Origin: Rhizobium sp. BK650
GTDB lineage: Bacteria; Pseudomonadota; Alphaproteobacteria; Rhizobiales; Rhizobiaceae
Length of the DNA stretch: 64,000 nucleotides
Assembly: GCF_014195325.1 (NCBI RefSeq)
Contig: NZ_JACIBK010000007.1
Coordinates: forward strand, 62,001-126,000
Direction of reading: 5' to 3'
Part shown: in pieces, positions 33,186-41,851 of the stretch
How positions within the stretch are numbered: position 1 is the first letter of the stretch
How the letters are laid out: each line of letters begins with the position of its first letter
Position numbers and translations under genes: made by a program
Notes under the pieces: model-generated
The model's input: the letters and a program-made list of their open reading frames with translations, nothing else
What the model was told of the DNA's origin: nothing
Database searches by the model: none

Positions 33186-33743
33186 GTGACCAGATCTATC
33201 TTTGCCATGGAAATCGCCGATCTTTCGGCTTTCGCCAAATCTCTTCGCAAGCAAATCGATGCGCTCGCTAATAAGCCGAGCCATGCCGAGATGCTCAATC
33301 TGCTGGCCCGCGCGGCAGGTTATCGCAACTACCAGCATTTCCGCAGTGCGGCGCAGTCAGCCAAGGTTCTGAACGACTGGAACCTGAAGCTGGATCCGGA
33401 GCCTTTGCCGGACGAAGTCCGCGTGCTGAAGGCATTGCGCCATTTCGATGAGCGTGGTCGACTGATACGTTGGCCGGGCAGGAGGGGGCTGCAAGAGCTT
33501 TGCTTGTGGTTCCTCTGGTCGAAAATACCGGCGACTACCGAACTGACGGAGCGTGAAATCGGCGATGTGCTGAACCGCCTGCATCTCTTCAGCGATGCGG
33601 CTCTGCTGCGTCGAGAGCTTTTCGATTTCGGGCTGGTCCACCGCACTCGGGACGGGCGGCAATATCGCCGGCTCGAGAAGAAGCCGCCAGCTGAACTCGG
33701 CCTGCTTCTTCGCCGCATGGAAATTGCGGCAGAAACTGCCTGA
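33186..33743 (+). CDS. DUF2087-domain protein
   Basis: This 185-residue protein has two parts. Residues 10-65 (LSAFAKSLRKQIDALANKPS, then LLARAAGYRNYQHFRS) form a helical domain found in glyoxalase-related and toxin-associated rhizobial proteins. Residues 85-175 (LKALRHFDERGRLIRWPGRR, then TEREIGDVLNRLHLFSDAAL) are DUF2087, a winged-helix-like fold with a basic surface. It could be a nucleic-acid-binding regulator. The start is GTG at 33186 after AGGA; ATG at 33207 is an alternative. It converges on cpdB. Confidence 0.75.
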   Translation: MTRSIFAMEIADLSAFAKSLRKQIDALANKPSHAEMLNLLARAAGYRNYQHFRSAAQSAKVLNDWNLKLDPEPLPDEVRVLKALRHFDERGRLIRWPGRRGLQELCLWFLWSKIPATTELTEREIGDVLNRLHLFSDAALLRRELFDFGLVHRTRDGRQYRRLEKKPPAELGLLLRRMEIAAETA

Positions 33744-33750
33744 GCGGGGA

Positions 33751-33775
33751 GGGCGCGGTTGAAGAAACCGCGCCC
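33751..33775. terminator. Hairpin between DUF2087 gene and cpdB
   Basis: GGGCGCGGTT (33751-33760) pairs with AACCGCGCCC (33766-33775) around GAAGA, between two convergent stop codons. There is little T tract on either strand. Confidence 0.6.
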
Positions 33776-33783
33776 TGCAGGGG

Positions 33784-35772
33784 TTAGAGAATTAGCCTGA
33801 ACTTCGCAAAACCTTCAGCACCTTCGCCGGCATCCTCGATTTTCACGCTCTTGACGTCGGCGAGATACTGCTTGGCCTTCGGGCCGCTTTCGAACACGAC
33901 GGTCGTGCCGGGCAGGGGCTTGAAGGTCCAGTTGCCATCGGCGGAGGGATTGATCGTGCCTTGGTCATGGACATAGCGGACGATGACGTCGCGGTTGGTA
34001 TCCGGCGCCTGGAAGATCACCTTGTCGGAGGCGATTTCCGGGAAGTTGCCGCCGCCGCCGGCGCGGTAATTGTTGGAGACGACGACGAATTTCTGCGCCG
34101 GATCGATCGGCTTGCCCTCAAAGGCAAGGTTCTGGATGCGGTTCGAACCCGGATTGACGGCCTTGCCGGACGAATCATATTTCGCCGGCTGCGACAGGTC
34201 GATCTGGTAGGTTACGCCATCGATCACGTCGAAATTATAGGACGGGAAGTCCTTGTTGAGCAGGTCCGCGTCTTTCGCGCCGGGTTCGATGTGATTGAAC
34301 ATGCCGGCCGACATTTCCAACCACTCCTTCACCTGCGCACCGGTAATGGCGACGGCTTGAACCGTGTTCGGATAGAGATAGAGATCCGCAACATTCTTGA
34401 TGGCGATATTGCCCGAGGGAACGTCGGTATAATAATCCGCGCCGCCGCGCCCTCCAGCCTTGAACGGGGCTGCGGCAGAGAGAACCGGCAAATCCTTGAA
34501 CTTCGTGTCGGCGAGCATCTGCTTGATGTACCAGGTCTGCGCCTGACTGACGATCTGCACGGAGGGATCATCGGCCACCAGCGCAAAATAGGAATAGAGC
34601 GGCGCTGAGGTCTTTCCAACAGGCGTACGGACATAGGCAAGCGTTGCTTCATGTTCCGCCTTGGCGGCTTCGACGACTTCCTTCTTGTCGGCGACGTCGG
34701 CGACGACCTTCTTCTTGTCGTCGCGATGGTAGATCGGCCGGGCTTCCGACGTAAAGTCGACGATCTTCCAGCTATTGCCGTCTTTCTCCAGCAGGAGATC
34801 GATCAGGCCGAGATGCGAGCCCCAGAAGCCGGCCATGACGGCAGGCTTGCCATGCAGCGTGCCCTTGACCGGATCGGCATTGGCAATGCCGTCCCAGGTC
34901 TTCGGGCTGGGGAAGACGAGATGCTGGTGCCCGGTGAAGATCGCGTCGATGCCCTCGACGGCGGCGAGATGCAGCGAGGCGTTTTCCATCTTCTCGGACG
35001 GACCAGAGCCGTCGATGCCGGAATGGGAAAGGGCGATGACGATATCGGCGCCGGCTTCCTTCATGGCTGGTACCCAGGCCTTGGCGGCCTGAACGATATC
35101 GCGTGTTTGCGCCTTGCCTTCGAGGTTCTTGATGTCCCACAGCATGATCTGCGGCGGTACGAAGCCGATGAAGCCGATTCTGACCGGGCTTTCATTGCCC
35201 GCGCCGTCCTTGATCTGCTTTTCGACGACGATGTAGGGCTTGAAGAACAGATCGTCCTGTTTCGGATCGGAGGCGAGCTGGCCCTTGGTCAGATTGGCGC
35301 AGACGAACGGGAAGTTCGCACCGTTCAGCACCTTGAACATGAAATCCAGGCCGTAGTTGAATTCGTGGTTCCCGAGCGTGCCGACGGTGTAGCCGAGCGT
35401 GTTCATCGCCTTGATGACCGGATGGACGTCGCCTTCCTTCATGCCGTGCTGATAGGCCATGTAATCGCCCATCGGATTGCCCTGTAGCACGTCGCCATTA
35501 TCGATCAGCAGCGAATTGACGGCTTCCGCACGGATCGTGTCGATGATCGTTGCCGTGCGCGCCAGGCCCATCGTGTCGTTCGGCTTGTCAGCATAATAGT
35601 CATAGGGGAAGACGTTGACGTGGATGTCGGTCGTTTCCATGAACCGCAGATGTGCCTGGTTCGCGGCCGCGCGGGCGCTGAACGGGTGCAGCAGAACAAG
35701 AGCGGAAGTAGCCGCGAGACCGCCGAGCAAAGAGCGGCGGCTCATCGCCGGCACATCGAAAATCGAAGACAT
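33784..35772 (-). CDS. cpdB: 2',3'-cyclic-nucleotide 2'-phosphodiesterase/3'-nucleotidase, Tat-exported
   Basis: This 662-residue periplasmic enzyme hydrolyses 2',3'-cyclic nucleotides and 3'-nucleotides for nucleoside and phosphate salvage. A twin-arginine signal (MSRRSLLGGLAATSALVLLH) begins at about residue 10. The metallophosphatase motifs are METTDIHVNVFPYDYY, IDNGDVLQGNP, TLGNHEFNYG and FTGHQH. A 5'-nucleotidase C-terminal domain follows, with NNYRAGGGGNFPE as substrate loop. ATG 35772 is chosen for the GGAG 9 bases upstream. The Tat signal suggests that metals are loaded in the cytosol. Confidence 0.95.
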   Translation of the reverse strand: MSSIFDVPAMSRRSLLGGLAATSALVLLHPFSARAAANQAHLRFMETTDIHVNVFPYDYYADKPNDTMGLARTATIIDTIRAEAVNSLLIDNGDVLQGNPMGDYMAYQHGMKEGDVHPVIKAMNTLGYTVGTLGNHEFNYGLDFMFKVLNGANFPFVCANLTKGQLASDPKQDDLFFKPYIVVEKQIKDGAGNESPVRIGFIGFVPPQIMLWDIKNLEGKAQTRDIVQAAKAWVPAMKEAGADIVIALSHSGIDGSGPSEKMENASLHLAAVEGIDAIFTGHQHLVFPSPKTWDGIANADPVKGTLHGKPAVMAGFWGSHLGLIDLLLEKDGNSWKIVDFTSEARPIYHRDDKKKVVADVADKKEVVEAAKAEHEATLAYVRTPVGKTSAPLYSYFALVADDPSVQIVSQAQTWYIKQMLADTKFKDLPVLSAAAPFKAGGRGGADYYTDVPSGNIAIKNVADLYLYPNTVQAVAITGAQVKEWLEMSAGMFNHIEPGAKDADLLNKDFPSYNFDVIDGVTYQIDLSQPAKYDSSGKAVNPGSNRIQNLAFEGKPIDPAQKFVVVSNNYRAGGGGNFPEIASDKVIFQAPDTNRDVIVRYVHDQGTINPSADGNWTFKPLPGTTVVFESGPKAKQYLADVKSVKIEDAGEGAEGFAKFRLIL

Positions 35773-35897
35773 GGAAACACTCCTTTTGACATCATGCATC
35801 ATTCGGTTCGACGAACTTAGAATGATTGGCAAAGGAGTACATGGTGAAAATGACAGAACGGCAACGGTGCCGCCAAAGCAAGCACGGTTTGAACACC

Positions 35898-36227
35898 TTA
35901 GCGGACGCGCGGCACGTCGCGGTGGAAGAAGCGGAAATAGGAGGCTATGAGCGCGCGGGCATTGGAATTCGCATCAAACTGGATGCCGACGCGGCCATTA
36001 TGCGTCCAGCGGATGACGCCTTCGAGCAGACCGAGATTTTCCGCCTCAATACGCACCTTGCTGCCTGAGGCAGCATAAAGCGGTGCTTTGACTTCGAGAG
36101 CTGCACCTGTCGCAGAAATATCGAGTATGCGGGCATCCACTTGGTTGTTCAGATAGCGGATCTTACCAAAGACGCGGCAGTTCTTGCGGTCCGCCTTGCG
36201 GGCGGTGATCTTCAGATTGCGTATCAT
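35898..36227 (-). CDS. PilZ-domain protein (c-di-GMP receptor fold)
   Basis: This is a 109-residue single-domain protein. RKADRKNCRVFGKIRYL carries the arginine-rich switch region, and ILDISATGAALEV is the DxSxxG motif that contacts cyclic di-GMP. GVIRWTHNGRVGIQF is the barrel end. The canonical RxxxR is present only in a loose form (R-K-N-C-R), so binding is likely but not certain. A good ribosome site (GAGGATAAGC) precedes the ATG. The diguanylate cyclase at 28.4 kb could be a signal source in the same cell. Confidence 0.85.
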   Translation of the reverse strand: MIRNLKITARKADRKNCRVFGKIRYLNNQVDARILDISATGAALEVKAPLYAASGSKVRIEAENLGLLEGVIRWTHNGRVGIQFDANSNARALIASYFRFFHRDVPRVR

Positions 36228-36314
36228 GCTTATCCTCGTGAAGAATTCGGGAGAAGCATAAGGCCGGAAGATTGAAATGCCTTTAGGCGCTTATTTAAAA
36301 TTGCTGCAAAAGTC

Positions 36315-37196
36315 TCAATTCGGTACGGCTGCACGCCGCGCCACGATATGTTCGCGCCAGACGGTGAAGATGCCCGCCGCAACCACGATAAGCGAACCGA
36401 CGATCATGTTCAGCGTCAGCCTTTCCCCGTAGATGAGCACCCCGAGGATCGAGGCGTAGACGAGTTGGATATAGGTGAGCGGCTGCACGGCGGCTGCATC
36501 GAGACTATCATAGGCGCGGATCAGGAAATAATGGCTCGATGTTCCGGTCAGGCAGACGGCGAGCATCCACAGCCAGTCCCACCCCTGGATCGGCGTCCAG
36601 TAAAAGGGGCCGGCAAGCGTCATGACGAGAGCCCCGATGACGCCGGTATAGAAGAAGCTCGTCATCGCCGAATCCTGCCGGCTCACGTAACGGGTGGCGA
36701 TCACATAAAGCGCGAAGTTGAAGCAGGAGACGACGGCAAGAAGTAGGTTCACGTCGAAGAACCCGCCTTCCGGCTTGAGGATGAGCAGCACGCCGCAGAG
36801 TCCGACACCGATCGCCGTCCAGCGGCGCCACCCAACCCTTTCGCCAAGGAGCGGAATGGCAAGCAGCGCGACGATGATAGGGGTGGCGGCAAAGATCGCT
36901 TGCGAATGCGCAAGGCCGATCAGCGCAAAACAGGTGATTGCCAGCACCACCTGCGTAGCAAGCAGAATGCCGCGTGAGACCTGCAGAAAGGGGTGGTTCG
37001 TACGGGCGGTGGCGCCGATGCCGCCGCGCATTTTTGCAGCCAGGACCACAGTGAACAGGCCGAAGGCCCAATAGCGCACCATCGTCACGAAAATGGGCGA
37101 ATAGGCGGAACCGAGATGCTTCGAGATTGCGTCCTGCGCCGAAAAGATCGTCAGCGCGAGAAGCAGGAAGATGTAGCCGTGGGTCTTGGATTTCAT
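36315..37196 (-). CDS. DMT/EamA-family transporter
   Basis: This 293-residue inner-membrane protein has about ten spans arranged as two EamA repeats. The first repeat runs YIFLLLALTIFSAQDAISKH to FAATPIIVALLAIPLLGERV; the second ends at LTYIQLVYASILGVLIYGER. The conserved P-(L/I)-x-A-(L/I)-LGERV ends of each half are visible. Such proteins export or import small metabolites (amino acids, drugs, SAM); the substrate here cannot be told. It is followed on the same strand, after a 68-base gap, by the PilZ gene. Confidence 0.9.
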   Translation of the reverse strand: MKSKTHGYIFLLLALTIFSAQDAISKHLGSAYSPIFVTMVRYWAFGLFTVVLAAKMRGGIGATARTNHPFLQVSRGILLATQVVLAITCFALIGLAHSQAIFAATPIIVALLAIPLLGERVGWRRWTAIGVGLCGVLLILKPEGGFFDVNLLLAVVSCFNFALYVIATRYVSRQDSAMTSFFYTGVIGALVMTLAGPFYWTPIQGWDWLWMLAVCLTGTSSHYFLIRAYDSLDAAAVQPLTYIQLVYASILGVLIYGERLTLNMIVGSLIVVAAGIFTVWREHIVARRAAVPN

Positions 37197-37266
37197 GTCT
37201 TGCCGTCAAAGCGGGAGATACCCGCAGCGCCAAGCTAGGACAGGATTTCAGGCACTTTGCAAGGCT

Positions 37267-37728
37267 TCAGAGGCCGACATTCGGCCTGTCGATGATTTCG
37301 CGCAGCGCAAAGCTCGAATTGATCTTTACGACATGCGGCAGCGCCGAAAGCCAGTCTCGATGGATGCGCTCGTAATCCTCCAGGTCACGGGCCGCGACGC
37401 GCAGGATATAGTCGTACTCGCCCGACATCAGATAGCAGACGAGCACGTTAGGGCAGCGTTTCACGGCCGCCTCGAATTCCGACAGCGTCTTGGCGAACTG
37501 GCCGGACAGCGAGATGTGCACGATGGCGATCATCTTGTATTCGAGCGCCTTGTGCGAAAGCCGCGCATGATAGCCGCTGATGACGCCGCTTTTTTCGAGA
37601 ATATCCAGCCGCCGCGAACAGGCAGAAGGTGACAGTCCGACCTTGTCGGCGAGCTCAGCATTGGTGATGCGAGCGTTGATCTGCAATGCCTTCAGAATCG
37701 CAAGATCGATATTGTCGAGGTCGGACAT
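37267..37728 (-). CDS. Lrp/AsnC-family regulator, probable activator of ald
   Basis: This 153-residue regulator has an N-terminal HTH (LDNIDLAILKALQINARITN, then ADKVGLSPSACSRRLDILEK). A RAM/ACT ligand domain follows (MIAIVHISLSGQFAKTLSEF, then CYLMSGEYDYILRVAARDLE). ATG 37728 gives the normal family N terminus. It is divergent from alanine dehydrogenase across 155 bases that contain three TTCGAA sites, the first at its own start codon. Lrp-type AldR proteins control ald in other bacteria with alanine as signal, so that role is likely here. Confidence 0.92.
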   Translation of the reverse strand: MSDLDNIDLAILKALQINARITNAELADKVGLSPSACSRRLDILEKSGVISGYHARLSHKALEYKMIAIVHISLSGQFAKTLSEFEAAVKRCPNVLVCYLMSGEYDYILRVAARDLEDYERIHRDWLSALPHVVKINSSFALREIIDRPNVGL

Positions 37729-37774
37729 TCGAAGAACCTTCGAAAACGGAGTTATTAACGCAATAATCTTCGAA
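37728..37774. promoter_or_regulatory. Three phased TTCGAA sites between lrp-type gene and ald
   Basis: TTCGAA occurs at 37728-37733, 37739-37744 and 37769-37774: steps of 11 and 30 bases, close to one and three helical turns. The sites lie on one DNA face, as expected for a wrapping Lrp octamer. The first covers the regulator's start codon, suggesting autorepression. Confidence 0.55.
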
Positions 37775-37883
37775 ACTTCCCACCTATGCAAATGCTCTTT
37801 GCAAGGACATTTCGCGGTTAGGGTGTTTGGATTTAGCGGCAAGAAAACGCTCCGCGGATGCGGATAAAATGAGAGGAACGCGA

Positions 37884-39002
37884 ATGCGTGTCGGTTGCCC
37901 GAAGGAAATCAAGAACCATGAATATCGCGTCGGTCTGACGCCGGCTTCGGTGAGAGAATATATCGCCCATGGTCATGAGGTCTGGGTGGAAACGAAGGCG
38001 GGTGCTGGCATTGGTGCCGATGATGCCGCCTATGCGGCTGCCGGCGCGAAGATCGCTGCTTCCGCCAAGGACATTTTTGAAAAGTGCGATATGGTCGTCA
38101 AAGTCAAGGAGCCCCAGCCTTCGGAATGGGCGCAGCTTCGCGAAGGCCAGCTCCTCTATACCTACCTGCATCTCGCCCCCGATCCGGAACAGACCAAGGG
38201 CCTGCTCGCTTCCGGCGTCACGGCCATCGCCTACGAGACCGTGACTGACGAGCGCGGGGGCCTGCCGCTTTTGGCACCGATGTCCGAGGTCGCTGGCCGT
38301 CTTTCGATCCAGGCAGGCGCAACCGCGCTGCAGAAGGCAAATGGTGGTCTCGGCATCCTGCTCGGCGGCGTTCCCGGCGTCCTCCCTGCCAAAGTCGCCA
38401 TCATCGGCGGCGGCGTCGTCGGTCTGCATGCGGCCAAGATGGCTGCCGGGCTCGGCGCCGATGTCAGCATCCTCGACAAGTCGCTGCCGCGCCTGCGCCA
38501 GCTCGACGACATCTTCAATGGCCGGATCCACACACGCTATTCCAGTATTCAGGCGTTGGAAGAGGAAGTCTTTTCCGCCGATCTCGTCATCGGGGCCGTG
38601 CTGATCCCCGGTGCTGCCGCGCCGAAGCTCGTCACCCGCGAAATGCTCTCGGGCATGAAGAAGGGCTCTGTTATCGTCGATGTGGCGATCGACCAGGGCG
38701 GCTGCTTCGAAACCTCGCATGCGACGACGCATTCCGAGCCGACCTTTGTCGTGGAAGGCGTCGTGCATTATTGCGTCGCCAACATGCCGGGTGCGGTTCC
38801 TGTCACATCAGCCCATGCGCTGAACAACGCGACGCTCGTCCATGGCCTGGCGCTCGCCGATCGCGGCCTGCGCGCCATCGCCGAGGACAAGCACCTGCGC
38901 AACGGCCTGAACGTCCACCGGGGACGTATCACCAACAAGCCCGTCGCTGACGCGCTCGGTTACGAGGCTGTCGCCGCGGAAAGCGCTCTGAACGTAGCGT
39001 AA
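37884..39002 (+). CDS. ald: Alanine dehydrogenase
   Basis: This 372-residue enzyme interconverts alanine with pyruvate, ammonium and NADH. MRVGCPKEIKNHEYRVGLTP holds the Arg of the substrate site, KVKEPQPSEW the Lys/Glu segment, and YTYLHLAPD the His. KVAIIGGGVVGLHAAKMAAG is the NAD loop, and VDVAIDQGGCFETS is a family signature. The start at 37884 follows AGAGGAAC by 6 bases. In rhizobia this enzyme supports growth on alanine and affects alanine secretion by bacteroids. The divergent Lrp-type gene is its likely regulator. Confidence 0.96.
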   Translation: MRVGCPKEIKNHEYRVGLTPASVREYIAHGHEVWVETKAGAGIGADDAAYAAAGAKIAASAKDIFEKCDMVVKVKEPQPSEWAQLREGQLLYTYLHLAPDPEQTKGLLASGVTAIAYETVTDERGGLPLLAPMSEVAGRLSIQAGATALQKANGGLGILLGGVPGVLPAKVAIIGGGVVGLHAAKMAAGLGADVSILDKSLPRLRQLDDIFNGRIHTRYSSIQALEEEVFSADLVIGAVLIPGAAAPKLVTREMLSGMKKGSVIVDVAIDQGGCFETSHATTHSEPTFVVEGVVHYCVANMPGAVPVTSAHALNNATLVHGLALADRGLRAIAEDKHLRNGLNVHRGRITNKPVADALGYEAVAAESALNVA

Positions 39003-39018
39003 AGCAACTGACTCAAGG

Positions 39019-39528
39019 TCAGATGAGGGCGCCGGCTTCCGCAAGGGCTGGCGCCTTTACTTTGTCGATGCGGCATTGATAGCAATTATTGCGCGCCGAG
39101 CGCACATGCACATAGGCGATACCGGGCCGGCCGAGCAGGTCGGCCGCATAGGCGGGAATTCTCTCGATCGGCGTGACTGCTCCGGTGCCGTAAACGATCC
39201 TGTCGCCCTCGCTATAGCCGCGGACGATGAAGTCCGGGCTCGTGGTCAGGACGGGAGGTAGAACTTCGTCAGCGGAATAGCGGTGGCAGGGCTGCTTGTG
39301 CAGGAAGATCGGTCCGGTCTCTGCATAGGGTTGCAGTTCCGGAAAGGGCCGATAGGCGAAGACGAGCAGTTCCTCTCCGGCGCCGATATTCCGGAGGCAA
39401 TGACGGCAGGGATAGCCAGGACCATCGGAGATCATCGTCTCCGGCAAGCAATGGTAGGCGTCGCGGCCGCCGCTCCAGAGCGCTTCAGCATCTGCTGTCG
39501 GCATGGCGGAAAACTGAATGCTGGTCAT
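39019..39528 (-). CDS. DUF1203-domain protein
   Basis: This is a 169-residue protein: MTSIQFSAMPTADAEALWSG, GYPCRHCLRNIGAGEELLVF, FLHKQPCHRY and VRSARNNCYQCRID. Cys pairs CRHC, CH and CYQC with His suggest metal binding. This pattern is DUF1203, a small cytosolic family without a known reaction. ATG 39528 fits the family start; the frame is open 19 codons further upstream but that part is not conserved to my eye. It is convergent with ald, 16 bases apart. Confidence 0.8.
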   Translation of the reverse strand: MTSIQFSAMPTADAEALWSGGRDAYHCLPETMISDGPGYPCRHCLRNIGAGEELLVFAYRPFPELQPYAETGPIFLHKQPCHRYSADEVLPPVLTTSPDFIVRGYSEGDRIVYGTGAVTPIERIPAYAADLLGRPGIAYVHVRSARNNCYQCRIDKVKAPALAEAGALI

Positions 39529-39627
39529 GGCAAATCTCCTCTTGAGCTTTGCCATAGTGTCAGCGGTGAAGCTCACCGAAGCCACCCGATTCTTGCGTAA
39601 AATCGCAACAGCTTGGGGGCGACGCGA

Positions 39628-40188
39628 TCAACCTTTCCGGGCTAGTTCCAGCAATTCCTTGTCGCTCAGCGGGCGGACGATCCCAGTTCCCGTGGAAACG
39701 GGAGAGAAGCCGAACATCTGATAAAGCTGCAATGCGCGCGGATGATCGAGATTATTGGTCGTCGTCGTGACCGTCTTCGGGTTCAGCGTCCAGATGGCGT
39801 AGAGCGCCTGAAGCAGGAACCACTTGCCGATGCCGAGGCCGAGCGCGTGCTCGATAAGCCCGAAATGGGAAAGCTCGATTGTATCTTCGTCCTCGCAAAG
39901 ATATTCGTAGAAGCCCGCGGGAGCGCCGTTGACGTAAAGAACACTGATATTGTTGCGCTTGTCATGCAGCGTGGCGGCCAGCTCCTCGTCGCTCAACCGC
40001 AGCCTGTCGACCCACTGCCAGCGCGCGCCAACCTGCCGGTAGAGATAGCGATAAAAGGCGAGAGGAATGCCGGGCGCGCGCATGATCGCCGTCTGGATAT
40101 TGACGGGCACAGGCAGGCTTGCCTTTGGTGGCGCAACCATTTCAAGCCGCGTGATATGGGCCTTGAGCGAGGCGGGGGTCTTTCCCAT
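39628..40188 (-). CDS. GNAT-family N-acetyltransferase
   Basis: This is a 186-residue acetyltransferase. The acetyl-CoA loop is HALGLGIGKWFLLQAL (R/Q-x2-G-x-G/A form, here GLGIGK), preceded by IELSHFGLI (beta-4) and followed by VTTTTNNLDHPRALQLYQMF then GFSPV, which is motif B. Its target is unknown. It is the last gene of a minus-strand sulfur-linked run (cysK, alaX, sseA), starting 4 bases after the sseA stop, so it is probably cotranscribed. Confidence 0.87.
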   Translation of the reverse strand: MGKTPASLKAHITRLEMVAPPKASLPVPVNIQTAIMRAPGIPLAFYRYLYRQVGARWQWVDRLRLSDEELAATLHDKRNNISVLYVNGAPAGFYEYLCEDEDTIELSHFGLIEHALGLGIGKWFLLQALYAIWTLNPKTVTTTTNNLDHPRALQLYQMFGFSPVSTGTGIVRPLSDKELLELARKG

Positions 40189-40192
40189 GGCG

Positions 40193-41062
40193 TCAGGCTT
40201 TGACCGGTTCTGGCGGGCCGGTGACGACGGGTGTATCTTCACGGCTGCCCCACTCGCTCCAGGAGCCGTCGTAGAGTTTGTTGTCGGTATGCCCCAGTGA
40301 TTCCAGCGCAAGCGTGATGATGGCGGCGGTAATGCCCGATCCGCAGGAGGTGACGACCGGCTTGGAAAGATCGATACCGGCGTCCTCGATCGTCTGCTTC
40401 AGTTCCGGCAACGATTTGAAGCGACCCTGATTGGCAAAGACGCCTGATGGCAGGCTGCGGGCGCCGGGCATATGACCGGAGCGCATTCCGGCTCGCGGTT
40501 CCGGCTCGCTGGCGGCAAAACGGCCGGCGCTGCGGGCATCGGCGATCTGCAGGGCCGCGCTGGAAACGATATCGCGCATCTGCTCGAGATTGACGACGCG
40601 GCTTGCATCGTAATTCGTCTTGAAATTCGTCGGCGGATAGTACGGCACTTCTGTTTCGAGTGGTCGTCCCTCAGCTTTCCAGCCGTCGAGGCCGCCATCG
40701 AGCACAAAGACATCTTTTGCGCCCATCACCCGGAACAGCCACCAGACGCGCGGTGAGGCGAACATGCCGATGCCGTCATAGACGACGATCCGGTCGTTCT
40801 CGCTGATGCCGAGCTTGCCGACTTCGGCGGCGAAATAATCGGGCGAGGGGATCGTATGCGGCAGGTTTGTCGACTGATCGGCGATCTTGTCCTGATCGAA
40901 ACGGATCGCGCCTGGAACATGCCCGGCGGCATATTCGGCATCGGCATCGCGTTTCTGCGCTGGAAGATAGAAGGACGCGTCGAGCACGCGCAGGTCCGGC
41001 TTGCCGAGTTCAGCCTGCAGCCAGTCGGCCGAGACGACGAAACGGCTCTTGGTGTCGCTCAT
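40193..41062 (-). CDS. sseA: 3-mercaptopyruvate sulfurtransferase
   Basis: This 289-residue two-domain rhodanese moves sulfur from 3-mercaptopyruvate to thiophilic acceptors such as cyanide or thioredoxin. The active loop VVTSCGSGITA gives CGSGIT, the MST form rather than the thiosulfate form (CRKGxT). Other marks are SFYLPAQKRDADAEYAAGHV, RIVVYDGIGMFASPRVWWLF and ARSLPSGVF. It lies between the alaX and GNAT genes on one strand, which fits a sulfur-amino-acid operon. Confidence 0.94.
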   Translation of the reverse strand: MSDTKSRFVVSADWLQAELGKPDLRVLDASFYLPAQKRDADAEYAAGHVPGAIRFDQDKIADQSTNLPHTIPSPDYFAAEVGKLGISENDRIVVYDGIGMFASPRVWWLFRVMGAKDVFVLDGGLDGWKAEGRPLETEVPYYPPTNFKTNYDASRVVNLEQMRDIVSSAALQIADARSAGRFAASEPEPRAGMRSGHMPGARSLPSGVFANQGRFKSLPELKQTIEDAGIDLSKPVVTSCGSGITAAIITLALESLGHTDNKLYDGSWSEWGSREDTPVVTGPPEPVKA

Positions 41063-41107
41063 AATGATCTCCCCAAAATATCAGGCCCCAATATCAGGCA
41101 TCATCAA

Positions 41108-41845
41108 TCAGGCTTCGTCGCCGGGCGTGCCGAAGCGAATGCGGAAGCGCCGGTTTTCTTTGCCCTTCTTCTCGATCTTGGCAATATGAATCTGGCCGAC
41201 TTCCTGTGTTTCCGAAACATGCGTGCCGCCGCAGGGCTGGCTGTCAACAGCGGAATTCTTGCCGATGCAGACGAGGCTGACACGGCCGAGGCCGACAGGA
41301 GGGCGCACATTCTTCGATTTGACGATGCCGGGATTGGCGGCAAGCTCCTCATCCGTAATCCACTGAACATAGACCGGATGGTTCTGGTTGACGAGGTCCA
41401 TCAGCCTGGCGGTCACTTCGTCTTTGTCTATCGTTTCGGTCATATCGAAATCGACGCGGCTTTCATCCTCTCCAACGGCAGCGCCGGTGATCGGATAGGA
41501 GCAGACGACCGAAAGGAGATGGCAGGCCGTGTGCATGCGCATCAGTTTGTAGCGGCGCGGCCAGTCGATATGCAGCACCAATTTTTCGCCGATCTCCGGC
41601 CGCGCCTGGCCGTCCAGCGGCACATGGACGACAATGTCCTTGGTCGCGCCGTGTTTTGCCTGAGCAAGTTCTATCTTTGAGCCGTCGGGCCGTTCGAAGA
41701 AGCCGGTATCGCCCGGCTGGCCGCCTGATGCTGCATAAAAACAAGTCTGATCCAGCTCGATGCCGCCGTCCTCGTGAACGGCCGTGACAACCGCTTCGCA
41801 TGTGGAGAGATAGAAGTCGTCACGGTAGAGGGCATTGACTGGCAT
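41108..41845 (-). CDS. Alanyl-tRNA editing protein (AlaX type)
   Basis: This 245-residue trans-editing hydrolase removes Ser (or Gly) wrongly attached to tRNA-Ala. CFYAASGGQPGDTGFF is the glycine-rich motif of the AlaRS editing fold. Zinc ligands are MRMHTACHLLSVV (HxxxH) and SQPCGGTHVSETQEVG (C...H). There is no synthetase domain, so it is free-standing, and length fits AlaX-M/L. It is 6 bases downstream of cysK and 45 upstream of sseA. Linkage to cysteine synthesis may reflect serine levels. Confidence 0.93.
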   Translation of the reverse strand: MPVNALYRDDFYLSTCEAVVTAVHEDGGIELDQTCFYAASGGQPGDTGFFERPDGSKIELAQAKHGATKDIVVHVPLDGQARPEIGEKLVLHIDWPRRYKLMRMHTACHLLSVVCSYPITGAAVGEDESRVDFDMTETIDKDEVTARLMDLVNQNHPVYVQWITDEELAANPGIVKSKNVRPPVGLGRVSLVCIGKNSAVDSQPCGGTHVSETQEVGQIHIAKIEKKGKENRRFRIRFGTPGDEA

Positions 41846-41851
41846 TGGGGC

